A stretch of DNA of 64,000 bases from Chryseobacterium hagamense (GCF_007991455.1 NZ_BJYJ01000004.1:62001-126000), one strand, 5' to 3'. Positions 34,752 to 43,512 are shown, counted from the first letter of the stretch. Made by a program: numbers and translations. Notes: generated from the letters alone by a model not told the origin.

Positions 34752-36542
34752 CTAAAATTTATTCTTAAAATCATTAAACGGAACCTCGAAAAAACATCTT
34801 TTCCCATCCGGCAAAAATTCCGGGAAGCCCAGGGCCGTAAAATCCCGGATCAGCTGTTCCGCATCTTTTTTATATATAAAATCGAACCTGGATTTAGACT
34901 GCATTTTATTCAGTTGGCTTTGGTAGTGCTGCATAAATTCCTCTTCCGATTTATACTCCAGGATCTCAAAAATGTTTTCCAGGAATTTCATCACCTGGGT
35001 TTCCTTCAGGCCTTCGGGTACGGCATCGATCCTCAGTACGCTTTCATGGGCGATACTCATTTCAAAGCCCAGTTCCGGAAGGTATTTTTTAATGGAATTG
35101 TATTTCGACTTCTCCATTTCATTCATATGGTATTCCAGAGAAAAAAGCAGGGAATGGCTGTTCGGTGTTCCTTTCTTTGAAGGTTTTGTATTGGCGGAAA
35201 CCCAGAGCCGGTGCATTCTTCCCAGATCCAGCATCAGGGTTTTATCTCCTTTATTGAAAAGCCAGTATCCGTTTGGCAGCCGCATCAGATCTTCATCGAA
35301 ATCCTCATCTTCAAATAAATTGATCTTGGAAGGTTCTGCCGTCGAAATATTCTGATGGTACATCTCCGTAAGATTCTGGATTTCAGCATGGGCTACCTCC
35401 CGTTCTTCCAAGAAAGGATTATAATCCCGGTCTACGATAATCTCCGGCATTTTAATGACGGTATTTCCACCGCCGTTGCTTTTGCTTGGGAACGTTTTCT
35501 GCATCATATCGTCCAGTTCGGGATCCCTTTCAAAATCAAGGCTCGGGGAGACATTATAGATTCCCAGCGATCTTTTGATGGTAGAACGCAGCAGGGCAAA
35601 AATCAGGTGTTCGTCTTCAAATTTAACTTCTGTTTTCTGCGGATGGATGTTCACGTCGATTTTCTCGGGATCAAGTTCCAGAAAAAGGAAAAAGGTAGGA
35701 GCATAGCCCGGCATAAGCAGCCCCTCAAAAGCTTCCTGAACCGCTTTATTGAAATAGGCACTTCTGAAATACCTTCCGTTCACAAAAAGAAACTGTTCGC
35801 CCCTTGTTTTCTTGGCTCCTTCCGGTTTTGCCACGAACCCGTGAAGCCTGCACCAGATGATATCTTCTTTTATCGGGACCAGCTGCGGCTGCAACTTTCT
35901 TCCGAAAATATCGACAATACGCTGCATCTGGCTTCCTTTTCTGAGCCTGAAGACCGCATCGTCATCATGAAACAAAGAAAATTCCAGATTTTCATGTGCC
36001 AGGGCAACCCTTTGGAATTCATCGATGACATGTCTGAATTCAACATTATTGTTTTTGAGAAACTTTCTTCTGGCCGGAACATTGTAAAATAAATTCTTTA
36101 CCAGGAAATTGGATCCGTCTGCCGTCTGCACCGGATCCTGAAACTGGAAGATACCGCCTTCGATATAGATATTCGTCCCGATGGTTGCTTCCGGCTGTTT
36201 CGTGCGCAGTTCAACCTGAGAAACGGCCGCAATGGAAGCCAGTGCTTCGCCGCGGAATCCTTTGGTTGCAATTCTGAAAATATCTTCCGTACCCCTGATC
36301 TTTGAGGTGGCATGCCGTTCAAAAGCCATTCTCGCATCGGTTTCAGACATTCCCCTACCGTTATCGACCACCTGGATCAGATTTTTTCCTGCATCCCGTA
36401 TAATCAACTCAATTTTCGTGGCCTGTGCATCAATCGCATTCTCCAAAAGTTCTTTTACAATGGACGCAGGTCGCTGAACGACTTCTCCTGCTGCAATCTG
36501 GTTGGCTACATGATCCGGTAAAAGCTGAATAATATCTGACAT
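34752..36542 (-). CDS. mutL: DNA mismatch repair protein MutL
   Basis: This 596-residue protein has the N-terminal GHKL ATPase with IAAGEVV, ELLENAIDA, DNGRGM and GFRGEALASI, and a C-terminal dimerisation domain. At the position where latent-endonuclease MutL proteins have DQHAxxE, it reads LDLGRMHRLWV, so the metal-binding motif appears lost. It couples MutS recognition to excision. A -7 element TATTTTTG lies upstream at 36563-36570 on the minus strand. Confidence 0.96.
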   Translation of the reverse strand: MSDIIQLLPDHVANQIAAGEVVQRPASIVKELLENAIDAQATKIELIIRDAGKNLIQVVDNGRGMSETDARMAFERHATSKIRGTEDIFRIATKGFRGEALASIAAVSQVELRTKQPEATIGTNIYIEGGIFQFQDPVQTADGSNFLVKNLFYNVPARRKFLKNNNVEFRHVIDEFQRVALAHENLEFSLFHDDDAVFRLRKGSQMQRIVDIFGRKLQPQLVPIKEDIIWCRLHGFVAKPEGAKKTRGEQFLFVNGRYFRSAYFNKAVQEAFEGLLMPGYAPTFFLFLELDPEKIDVNIHPQKTEVKFEDEHLIFALLRSTIKRSLGIYNVSPSLDFERDPELDDMMQKTFPSKSNGGGNTVIKMPEIIVDRDYNPFLEEREVAHAEIQNLTEMYHQNISTAEPSKINLFEDEDFDEDLMRLPNGYWLFNKGDKTLMLDLGRMHRLWVSANTKPSKKGTPNSHSLLFSLEYHMNEMEKSKYNSIKKYLPELGFEMSIAHESVLRIDAVPEGLKETQVMKFLENIFEILEYKSEEEFMQHYQSQLNKMQSKSRFDFIYKKDAEQLIRDFTALGFPEFLPDGKRCFFEVPFNDFKNKF

Positions 36543-36562
36543 AAAAAACGTAAATCAACTTA

Positions 36563-36570
36563 CAAAAATA
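36563..36570 (-). promoter_or_regulatory. Putative -7 element for the mutL operon
   Basis: Read on the minus strand as TATTTTTG, 20 nt upstream of the mutL ATG. Confidence 0.45.
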
Positions 36571-36697
36571 GTCATTCAAATTAAGAATTAAAACTATAAA
36601 GGTCTGAATTAAAATTTAATTATCAACATTTTAACAAGATGTAAGATCGGCATCCCTCCACACAACAGGCCTGTTTCAGAGTACTTTTTCAAAACAC

Positions 36698-36730
36698 AAT
36701 CCCCCAATTGCCTTACACAATTAGAGGATT
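36698..36730. repeat. Hairpin in the mutL/DUF1275 gap
   Basis: AATCCCCCAATTG (36698-36710) pairs with CAATTAGAGGATT (36718-36730), 11 of 13 positions. It is the only structure noticed in the 330-nt gap (36543-36871), apart from the mutL promoter. It is upstream of mutL, so it is not a terminator for the DUF1275 gene. Confidence 0.4.
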
Positions 36731-36871
36731 GATTCACAGCTAGTTTACACAAAATTAATACTGATATCTCTATTTTTTTATTAATATTTAATTTTCAGGC
36801 ATCCTGTTCCGCCAATCAACAGGAAAAATGTTATCAACAACTTTCGGCTTTTCTATTCCATTACACCTCTT

Positions 36872-37714
36872 TTATTCGTCGAAGACAAGCTTTCTTTTCT
36901 TCCGTCCTTCGGGTAAATGAATTTTAGGAACTCCATGAACTTTATGATAAAAGGAAGCGATAAGATTCGGCTTTTTATAAATTTTACTGTAGCGGTATCC
37001 GGTGTTAAAGTGTCTGACATGGATTTTATAGGCATCATACCCGATCACCACCAGCAGGCATAGACAGATGATATAAAATACCCTGAATTCCAGGTGATAA
37101 TACGTCAGCCCTGAGAAAACAGCCCCTGCCACATAGGAAATCATAATACTCATCAACAGTTTTGCTCTCGCCACCAGCTCACCGTTTTTTCTGAATTCTT
37201 TCCTGGTAAACATCGAAAACAGAATCCCAAGGTCGGTGGTGGTACCGGTAAGGTGGGTGGTTTTTACCGAAAAATTGGAGATACTCGCCGTTAACCCGTT
37301 CTGCAGACCTGTGGCAAACAGCATCAGTGCCACCAGCAATTCTGTTTCTTCCAGTGTTTTGCGGTAATAAAACTGCCCGTAAATCCCTACAAACAGCAGG
37401 CATGCAATTTCCAGCACCAGCGGCATGGAATGGGCGAAATATTTGCTCTTTTTATTAAAGGTAATTACGATAAAATTTGAAACAAAACCTCCGAAAAAGA
37501 ACAGGAAAATCCATAATCCCACAACGGCTACCTGCGACCAGTTTCCTTTGCTGATTTCCGCCGCAAAAATAGCGTAATGTCCCGTAACGTTCGATGTGAA
37601 AGAAAGGAATATCAGAAGCGAGGCAATATTTATAGTACCTGCCGTAAAGGCAGTCAGCGTCCCCAATCTGATGTTGTCTCCCAACGTCCTGCTGTTACTA
37701 TAATTCCTTAACAT
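36872..37714 (-). CDS. DUF1275 (YoaK-like) membrane protein
   Basis: This 280-residue protein has about six membrane segments; motifs GTINIASLL...SNVTGHY and LQNGLTASIS...THLTGTTTDLG fit the YoaK/DUF1275 family. Proteins of this family are uncharacterised membrane proteins. The C-terminal ~45 residues are hydrophilic and basic. The USP-like gene is 23 nt upstream on the same strand. Confidence 0.88.
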   Translation of the reverse strand: MLRNYSNSRTLGDNIRLGTLTAFTAGTINIASLLIFLSFTSNVTGHYAIFAAEISKGNWSQVAVVGLWIFLFFFGGFVSNFIVITFNKKSKYFAHSMPLVLEIACLLFVGIYGQFYYRKTLEETELLVALMLFATGLQNGLTASISNFSVKTTHLTGTTTDLGILFSMFTRKEFRKNGELVARAKLLMSIMISYVAGAVFSGLTYYHLEFRVFYIICLCLLVVIGYDAYKIHVRHFNTGYRYSKIYKKPNLIASFYHKVHGVPKIHLPEGRKKRKLVFDE

Positions 37715-37737
37715 TTTTAAAATTTTTAATGTTTAAT

Positions 37738-38232
37738 TTAAGCTTCCACGAAAATCTCCGCCAGCCTTCCTTTTTCAGGAAGACGATCCCGCACTTCAAG
37801 AGAAATTTCACGGGATTCCAGGTCTTTGCATTTTCTGATATAAGGAATCAGATCGAATTTACCTTTTCCTTTGCTCCTGATGGCCGGAGAATAATAAGCT
37901 TCCTGAATATTTCCCGCCTTTATATAATTATTGAAAGTCCTCTGGAAACTGCCGGTGAAAATATCGCAGGTTATTTTATTGATCAGATGGGAATATTTAT
38001 TCCTGATGATTCCGTAGGCATCACAAAATTCCTCCGGTCTCAGCCTATTAAAGACCGTACTTTTCGTATTGAACAGAAGATCACGGATGGAGTCTCCCAT
38101 GTCATATCCGGAAACCAAAAGAATATTATATCGGTTCTGATCTTCCGCAGTATCTTTTTCCCTCATCACTTTCTTTAAAATATTTAAAGATTCAAGAGAA
38201 TAATCGGTAGCTATTAAAATCGTCCTGATCAT
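37738..38232 (-). CDS. USP-like alpha/beta protein
   Basis: This 164-residue protein begins IRTILIATDYSLESLNIL, the first strand and helix of a universal stress protein fold, and later shows NILLVSGYD. The ATP-binding GxxGxxG(S/T) loop of the UspA family is not visible, so it is either a divergent member or another Rossmann-like fold. It has no membrane segment and may be co-transcribed with the DUF1275 gene. Confidence 0.55.
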   Translation of the reverse strand: MIRTILIATDYSLESLNILKKVMREKDTAEDQNRYNILLVSGYDMGDSIRDLLFNTKSTVFNRLRPEEFCDAYGIIRNKYSHLINKITCDIFTGSFQRTFNNYIKAGNIQEAYYSPAIRSKGKGKFDLIPYIRKCKDLESREISLEVRDRLPEKGRLAEIFVEA

Positions 38233-38271
38233 ATTTTTAAGATTTGGGTTCGTATATCTTTTTCGATACTA

Positions 38272-38279
38272 CAAATCTA
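38272..38279 (-). promoter_or_regulatory. Putative -7 element for USP-like gene
   Basis: The minus strand reads TAGATTTG (TAnnTTTG), about 40 nt upstream of the start. No -33 is evident. Confidence 0.35.
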
Positions 38280-38436
38280 GGACGACCGAATTAGAGTTTC
38301 TTTGGAAAGGAATTAGAATGTGGTTAAAGAGATTAAAATGTGATTAGAAAATCTGAAGCAGGAAGAGGGAAGCCGGAGGCTGGAAGTTTTTTTCCCGCTA
38401 AAAACCACCCGCCTCTTTCTATTTTAACAATACTTT

Positions 38437-39852
38437 TTAAATACTCTCTTTGTCTTCAGGGTGAGCATTATAAAAATTCGGGAAACGCAGCTGCACAGTG
38501 GTTCCCTGGTTTTCATGCGAACTTACGATCAGTTCACCCTGGTGTATCCTTACAATATTTCGGGCCAGGGGAAGCCCGATGCCGTACCCTTCATAATTGT
38601 TGGTATTGGAAGCCCGGAAAAAAGGATCGTAGATTTTATTCATTTCTTTCCCGGGAATACCGATCCCATGGTCTTTTACAATGATATAAACATCCGTATC
38701 CGTTGCGCCCAATGAAACCTTCACCTGCTGGAAATCGGAATATTTACAGCCGTTCTGGATGATATTGGTCACGGCAAGATGCAGCAGCTGCTCATTCCCC
38801 TGTACTTTCAGTTTTCTGGGATTATCCGGCAGCATGCTGATGTCCAGGTAAATATTGTTCCTGAAATCTATTTTCCGCAGGGTTTCAATGACATCCCAAA
38901 GCAGCTGGTCGATGCGTATCTTATCCACTTTCTGGATTTTCCCGTTGAATCCGGTCTGGGCGATCATCAGCAACGCTTTGATTTTCTTATCTAATTTTTC
39001 CGCTTCATTCAGGATAATCCCTAATGTTTCTTTATATTCTTCATTGGTCCGGGAAATGGAAAGCGCCACATCCGCCTCTCCCATAATCGAAGTCAGAGGG
39101 GTGCGGAGTTCATGCGATACATTTCCGATGAGGTGATTCTGGGTTTCAAACGAAGTTTCAATGCGGTTGAGCATACCGTTGAAGGTGTCCACAAGCTCAT
39201 TCAGTTCTTTATTATCCGGCTGGGGCTCAAGCCGCAGGTGCAGATTTTCCGAGCTGATTTCCTGTACTTTTCCGGTAATCTTCAAAATGGGTTTGAATAA
39301 AGTTTTAGACAGATAAAATGAAAAAATCATACTGAAGAACAGCGATAGCACAATGCAGGTGACCAGGGTACGCTTCAGGAACCCGAGATAATAGACCACA
39401 TAATGGTTTTTGGCAGAAGCAATGGCGATATAATTTTTATCGTCATGCCGGAAGGTCTGCCCGATATAATAAAACTCCTGGTCGTTGTAGTTGGATTCTC
39501 CCTTTTTAATAATATTTTTAAAAAAATAAGAAGGAATATGGATTTCACCGGAAATTTTCTGAAAGTTGGAATCGGCGGGAATGGCAAAAACATAATCCCG
39601 TTCCATGGGAAGCTCTTCATCATTCAGCCCGTTCAGGATATAATTTTCCGGTAGGTCCAGGTCGTCTTTTCCTTTTTCGATCTGGATAATGGTGGTGGTA
39701 CGGATCTTCAGCAACTCATAAAACCTCTGATGCGAAAAGTTCACGATCGAGAAATACACCAATCCGCTGAACAGCAAAATGATGGCGGTAAAAACCAACA
39801 TCAGAAGCACCATCGTTTTGGTTTGATTCGTCATTACCCGGCTGAACATCAT
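38437..39852 (-). CDS. HAMP-domain sensor histidine kinase
   Basis: This 471-residue protein has membrane segments near 13-36 and 158-181 flanking a periplasmic sensor domain, then HAMP (about 182-235), HisKA with H247 in NVSHELRTPLTSI, and an ATPase domain with DHGIGIPGKEM and GYGIGLPLARNI. It pairs with the OmpR-type regulator whose stop codon overlaps its start by one base, so the two form a two-component system. The stimulus is unknown. Confidence 0.92.
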   Translation of the reverse strand: MMFSRVMTNQTKTMVLLMLVFTAIILLFSGLVYFSIVNFSHQRFYELLKIRTTTIIQIEKGKDDLDLPENYILNGLNDEELPMERDYVFAIPADSNFQKISGEIHIPSYFFKNIIKKGESNYNDQEFYYIGQTFRHDDKNYIAIASAKNHYVVYYLGFLKRTLVTCIVLSLFFSMIFSFYLSKTLFKPILKITGKVQEISSENLHLRLEPQPDNKELNELVDTFNGMLNRIETSFETQNHLIGNVSHELRTPLTSIMGEADVALSISRTNEEYKETLGIILNEAEKLDKKIKALLMIAQTGFNGKIQKVDKIRIDQLLWDVIETLRKIDFRNNIYLDISMLPDNPRKLKVQGNEQLLHLAVTNIIQNGCKYSDFQQVKVSLGATDTDVYIIVKDHGIGIPGKEMNKIYDPFFRASNTNNYEGYGIGLPLARNIVRIHQGELIVSSHENQGTTVQLRFPNFYNAHPEDKESI

Positions 39853-40559
39853 TACGCTTTTTTAAGGACATACCCCATTCCTATTACCGTATGGATCAAT
39901 TTATGATCTTCCTGATGGTCCAGTTTTTTCCTCAGGTAATTTACATAGACATCTACAACATTTGTTCCCAGCTCATAATTCACGCCCCATACCGAATCTA
40001 AAATTTCGGCCCGGGAAATCACTTTTTCGGGATTGTTTAAAAAATAAAGAAGCAATTTATATTCGGTGGAAGTCAGCGAGACCTCCGCTCCTCCCCGCGT
40101 TACTTTTTTGGTATAATCGTTGAGCACAAGATCCGAGAACTGGAATACGTGTTCATGATCCACTTCCGGTCCGGGAATTTCAGCAGCATTTCCATTACCG
40201 CTTCTTCTTAAAAGAGATTTTATTCTTGCTACGAGTTCAATAAACTTAAAAGGTTTTACCAGATAGTCATCGCCTCCGCTTTCAAGGCCAAGCACAATAT
40301 TTTCCGAAGTTCCCAAAGCCGTCAGAAACAGGATCGGAACATGAGGATTGGTTTTACGGATCTCCTTGCAGACATCCAGCCCGTTCATTTCCGGCAGCAT
40401 GATATCCAGAATCACCAGATCGAAATCATTCGACTGCACCAGCTGCACGCCGGTTCTGCCGTCAAAAGCCACGGAAACTTCATAGCCACTTTCCTGTAAC
40501 CCTTTCTTGATAAAGGACACCACACTGGTTTCGTCTTCGATAAGGATAATTTTTTTCAT
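39852..40559 (-). CDS. OmpR-family response regulator
   Basis: This 235-residue protein has a receiver domain with the acidic cluster EDE (8-10), phospho-acceptor D52 in LVILDIMLPEMNG and the conserved Lys in LVKPFKF. The winged helix follows, with LTSTEYKLLLYFLNNPEKV and VDVYVNYLRKKLD. It is encoded upstream of, and overlaps, the histidine kinase. A TACTTTTG element sits 17 nt before the start (40577-40584, minus). Confidence 0.93.
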   Translation of the reverse strand: MKKIILIEDETSVVSFIKKGLQESGYEVSVAFDGRTGVQLVQSNDFDLVILDIMLPEMNGLDVCKEIRKTNPHVPILFLTALGTSENIVLGLESGGDDYLVKPFKFIELVARIKSLLRRSGNGNAAEIPGPEVDHEHVFQFSDLVLNDYTKKVTRGGAEVSLTSTEYKLLLYFLNNPEKVISRAEILDSVWGVNYELGTNVVDVYVNYLRKKLDHQEDHKLIHTVIGMGYVLKKA

Positions 40560-40576
40560 GGGGAATGAATAATGTA

Positions 40577-40584
40577 CAAAAGTA
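40577..40584 (-). promoter_or_regulatory. Putative -7 element of the two-component operon
   Basis: TACTTTTG on the minus strand, 17 nt upstream of the response regulator ATG. Confidence 0.5.
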
Positions 40585-40611
40585 GGAAAAACTCAAGTAC
40601 CAAGAATTCTG

Positions 40612-40648
40612 AAAACAAAAAAACCTCTGTAACATTGTTACAAAGGTT
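40612..40648 (-). terminator. Terminator of tRNA-Leu(CAG)
   Basis: An 11-12 bp stem with one mismatch (AACCT...GTAAC / GTTAC...AGGTT) is followed on the minus strand by a T7 tract. Confidence 0.8.
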
Positions 40649-40659
40649 TATCAATCCTG

Positions 40660-40741
40660 TGCGGATGAAGGGACTCGAACCCCCATGCCTTGCGGCACCA
40701 GATCCTGATTCTGGCGTGGCTACCAATTACACCACATCCGC
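40660..40741 (-). tRNA. tRNA-Leu, anticodon CAG
   Basis: It folds as a cloverleaf with acceptor GCGGATG/CATCCGC, a 7-nt anticodon loop ATCAGGA (anticodon CAG, reading CUG) between CCAGA and TCTGG, the long variable arm expected of tRNA-Leu, and T loop GTTCGAGTC. No CCA is encoded. A minus-strand TATATTTG (40752-40759) lies 11 nt upstream. Confidence 0.93.
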
Positions 40742-40759
40742 GTTAAGGTTGCAAATATA

Positions 40760-41068
40760 GGATTTTTTCAGAAAAGATGTAAGTCCTAACCAAAATTTTA
40801 TACATCCGGCATAGTAAATTACTGAATATAAGCTAAAAAAATTATTCTCTTACAGTCATTTATCCTATTGTTTATTATGCATTTGGCATGTAATTTCAGA
40901 TCAAAGCACAAAATATGGATAAAAAATTTAATTAGCTTTCAATTAAATAACGTCAGTTCGAATGTTTTTTTTGCAGCACAGCGGAGAAATGTATCGGTGC
41001 CTTCAAAACTAAGAGCTCTGGTTGGTCGATCAGCAAATGCAATAAGAAATTAACGGTGTTGACCGTCC
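40760..41068. other. Gap without recognised gene
   Basis: About 300 AT-rich bases between the solitary tRNA-Leu and the tRNA operon terminator. A 61-codon open frame here (40868-41053) has no family resemblance and is probably not coding. Nothing else was identified. Confidence 0.5.
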
Positions 41069-41072
41069 GAAA

Positions 41073-41111
41073 ACAAAAAACCTCCGTAATGAATCATTAC
41101 GGAGGTTTTTT
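41073..41111 (-). terminator. Terminator of the three-tRNA operon
   Basis: A perfect 13-bp stem (AACCTCCGTAATG / CATTACGGAGGTT) is followed by a T tract on the minus strand. Confidence 0.9.
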
Positions 41112-41113
41112 TG

Positions 41114-41197
41114 TACCCCGGGCGGGACTTGAACCCGCACGCCAAAAGAGGCACAGGATTTTAAGTCCTGCGTGTCTACCAGTTCCACCACCAGGGC
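41114..41197 (-). tRNA. tRNA-Leu, anticodon UAA
   Basis: The acceptor GCCCTGG pairs with CCGGGGT including G-U pairs. The anticodon loop CTTAAAA gives UAA. It has a long class II variable arm and T loop GTTCAAGTC. It is third in the operon. Confidence 0.93.
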
Positions 41198-41205
41198 AGG
41201 CGTGG

Positions 41206-41278
41206 AGCGAAAAACGGGATTCGAACCCGCGACCCCAACCTTGGCAAGGTTGTGCTCTACCAGCTGAGCTATTTTCGC
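41206..41278 (-). tRNA. tRNA-Gly, anticodon GCC
   Basis: Acceptor GCGAAAA/TTTTCGC, D arm AGCTCAGCTGGTAGAGC, anticodon loop TTGCCAA (GCC) and T arm CGGGTTCGAATCCCG. It is 73 nt without an encoded CCA. Confidence 0.94.
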
Positions 41279-41284
41279 AAACTG

Positions 41285-41366
41285 TGCGGATGAAGGGACT
41301 CGAACCCCCACGCCTCACGGCACCAGATCCTAAGTCTGGCGTGGCTACCAATTACACCACATCCGC
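41285..41366 (-). tRNA. tRNA-Leu, anticodon UAG
   Basis: It is nearly identical to the Leu(CAG) gene at 40660 apart from the anticodon stem-loop (CTTAGGA, anticodon UAG) and part of the variable arm, suggesting they are recent duplicates. It is first in the operon. Confidence 0.93.
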
Positions 41367-41416
41367 AGTTTTTATTAAGTTATATTTTTAAAGAACTTGT
41401 TTCGTTTTCAGTGGTG

Positions 41417-41446
41417 CAAAGATAGGATAAATTCTTTTACCTCCAA
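41417..41446 (-). promoter_or_regulatory. Promoter of the tRNA operon
   Basis: On the minus strand TTG (41444-41446 complement), a 19-nt spacer and TATCTTTG (41417-41424 complement) match the Bacteroidota consensus, about 50 nt upstream of tRNA-Leu(UAG). Confidence 0.65.
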
Positions 41447-41544
41447 ACTTTTGGGCAAAAAAAATTAAAATTTTTACATTTTTTTTCCCGCATACTCTTT
41501 ATTACAATTGATTTTATTACTTTTACACCGTTAATTAATATGAT

Positions 41545-41922
41545 ATGGAATTACAAGGAACGGTAAAGAAAATATTTGACGCTCAGACTTTTGCGAGCGG
41601 TTTCCAAAAGAGAGAAATGGTGATTCTGACACAGGAGCAGTATCCCCAGCCGATAAACATAGAATTTTTGTCTGACAAGATCAGTTTATTGGACAGTCTT
41701 AAAGAAGGAGAAAATGTAAAAGTAGGAATCAACATCCGGGGAAGAGAATGGGTTTCCCCACAGGGCGAGACGAAATACTTCAACTCGATTACAGGATGGA
41801 GAGTAGAGAAAGTTTCCGATAACGGTTCAGAGCCTACCCAGGCAGCACCTTCTCAATCGGCTTCTCCGGTTTCTAACGAAAATCCTTTTGCAGGAGATGA
41901 TGATGACGATCTTCCTTTCTAA
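41545..41922 (+). CDS. DUF3127 OB-fold-like protein with SSB-type acidic tail
   Basis: This 125-residue protein has about 85 N-terminal residues that match DUF3127 (MELQGTVKKIF..., KIGINIRGREW-type strand, YFNSITGWRVE), a probable OB fold. A Ser/Pro/Gln-rich linker leads to a final DDDDDLPF, closely resembling the DDDIPF tip by which SSB recruits repair and replication enzymes. It may be an SSB-related protein. TACTTTTA (41518-41525) may be its -7 element. It is likely monocistronic, with its own terminator. Confidence 0.8.
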   Translation: MELQGTVKKIFDAQTFASGFQKREMVILTQEQYPQPINIEFLSDKISLLDSLKEGENVKVGINIRGREWVSPQGETKYFNSITGWRVEKVSDNGSEPTQAAPSQSASPVSNENPFAGDDDDDLPF

Positions 41923-41944
41923 TTAAAAGATGACCCTTCATATA

Positions 41945-41974
41945 AATCCTGCTTTTTAGCAGGATTTTTTTTCA
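41945..41974 (+). terminator. Rho-independent terminator
   Basis: AAATCCTGCT and AGCAGGATTT form a stem followed by a T tract, just before aat. Confidence 0.85.
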
Positions 41975-41979
41975 CAAGT

Positions 41980-42624
41980 ATGTTCCGATTAGACGAAAAC
42001 GAAATTTCATTTCCGGATCCCGCCATCTACGACGGGCACGAGGGCGTTATTGCGCTCGGTGGTGACCTTTCAGCGGAGCGGGTATGGTTTGCCTATCAGC
42101 TTGGTATCTTTCCCTGGTACAACCCCGGTGAAGAGATTCTATGGTGGTGCCCCGACCCCCGGTTTGTTCTGTTTCCTGACGAACTGAAGGTTTCCAAATC
42201 CATGCGGAAAATCATGAACCGGAATGTCTTTACTTTTTCGGAGAACCAAAAGTTCAGGGAAGTGATCAGAAACTGTCAGGAAATCAGCCGCCGCGGGCAG
42301 GACGGCACCTGGCTTTCGGATGAACTGATGCAGACATTTATCCAGCTTCATGAGTACGGCCTGGCGAAAAGCATCGAAGTATGTCAGGACGGAAAGCTGG
42401 TGGGCGGATTTTATGGAATACAGATAGGCAAGGTCTTCTGCGGGGAAAGCATGTTTTCAAAAGTGAGCAATGCTTCCAAAGCAGGATTCATCTATTTCGT
42501 GGAAACCCATAAAGAGCATCTCCAGCTCATCGACTGCCAGTCGCATACGGAACATCTTGAAAGCCTGGGCGCAACGATGATTCCTAAAAAAGAATTTCTA
42601 AAAATTTTACACGAAAAACAATGA
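41980..42624 (+). CDS. aat: Leucyl/phenylalanyl-tRNA--protein transferase Aat
   Basis: This 214-residue protein has the Aat signatures GVIALGGDLSAERV, YQLGIFPWYNPGEEILWWCPDPR and GGFYGIQIGKVFCGESMFS. It transfers Leu or Phe from tRNA to N-terminal Arg/Lys of proteins, marking them for ClpS/ClpAP (N-degron pathway). It overlaps the EamA gene by 4 nt. Its closeness to Leu tRNA genes is probably coincidental. Confidence 0.95.
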   Translation: MFRLDENEISFPDPAIYDGHEGVIALGGDLSAERVWFAYQLGIFPWYNPGEEILWWCPDPRFVLFPDELKVSKSMRKIMNRNVFTFSENQKFREVIRNCQEISRRGQDGTWLSDELMQTFIQLHEYGLAKSIEVCQDGKLVGGFYGIQIGKVFCGESMFSKVSNASKAGFIYFVETHKEHLQLIDCQSHTEHLESLGATMIPKKEFLKILHEKQ

Positions 42625-43511
42625 ACGCGGATAGAGAAAAGTGGATGCTTCTAATCGTACTCAGCCTCATCTGGGGCTCGTCCTTTATTCTGATCAAAAA
42701 ATCCCTGGGCCATTTCACTCCTTATCAGGTAGGTGCCTTAAGGGTTCTGATTGCAGGGATCATCCTGATGCCGGTAGCCGTCTCAAAATATAAACTGTTT
42801 CCTAAAAAACATTTGAAATGGCTGATCCTGGCCGCTGTTACCGGAAATTTTATTCCCATGTTCCTGTTTCCGATTGCTGAAAAAGAAGTAAGCAGCAGTA
42901 TTGCGGGCATTATCAATTCCATGATGCCTATTTTTGTGATTATTGTCGGTGCCCTGGTCTGGAAATTTGAAACGACGCAGCGGCAGATGATCGGGACCTT
43001 CATCAGTTTTACCGGCGTATGCCTGCTGGCTTTTGGCGGTGAAGGTGACGGAACCCAATTTAAACTGATTCCGATTCTCCTGTTGCTCATGGCTACTTTA
43101 TGTTATGCCATAAGCACCACGACTGTAAAATCCAGGCTGATGGAAGTTTCGTCTACGGTATTATCGGCCTTCGTATTTTCCTTCGTGCTGTTTCTTCCCT
43201 CTCTTATATCATTGATTTTTACCGGATTTTTCTCAACATTCCGTTTAGATGAAAACCACCTTGTGGGTCTGATGTTCGTCAGCCTGTTGTCCGTTTTCGG
43301 AACCGGACTGGCCATGATGATGAATTACCGTCTGTTAAAGGTCTCTTCCCCATTGTTCGCTTCTACGGTAACCTTACTGATGCCGATTGTAGCCATTATC
43401 TGGGGCGTGCTGGACGGCGAAAAACTTTCCGTCCTGCAGTTTGTCGGTGCAGGGATTATTATTGCCGGACTGATCTTTTTAAGGGCAAGACCGAATGTCC
43501 TACAAAAATAA
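42621..43511 (+). CDS. EamA/DMT-family transporter
   Basis: This 296-residue protein has about ten membrane segments in two EamA repeats. It begins LIVLSLIWGSSFILIKKSLG, typical of the first helix of this family, and shows the repeat hallmark near LLMPIVAIIWGVLDGEKL. These carriers export metabolites or amino acids; the substrate is not predictable. It is translationally coupled to aat. Confidence 0.9.
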   Translation: MNADREKWMLLIVLSLIWGSSFILIKKSLGHFTPYQVGALRVLIAGIILMPVAVSKYKLFPKKHLKWLILAAVTGNFIPMFLFPIAEKEVSSSIAGIINSMMPIFVIIVGALVWKFETTQRQMIGTFISFTGVCLLAFGGEGDGTQFKLIPILLLLMATLCYAISTTTVKSRLMEVSSTVLSAFVFSFVLFLPSLISLIFTGFFSTFRLDENHLVGLMFVSLLSVFGTGLAMMMNYRLLKVSSPLFASTVTLLMPIVAIIWGVLDGEKLSVLQFVGAGIIIAGLIFLRARPNVLQK

Positions 43512-43512
43512 A

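Noticed and set aside
35355..36092. 245-codon plus-strand frame opposite mutL
   Set aside because: It is a shadow of mutL, which has all ATPase motifs on the minus strand.
40868..41053. 61-codon plus-strand frame between tRNA genes
   Set aside because: Low complexity, no homology pattern, no promoter or terminator in the right place.
41056..41391. Open frames across the tRNA operon (both strands)
   Set aside because: They are translations of tRNA genes; the cloverleaf structures explain the sequence.
41114..42624. Functional link between the Leu tRNA genes and aat
   Set aside because: They are on opposite strands with separate promoters; adjacency alone is weak evidence.
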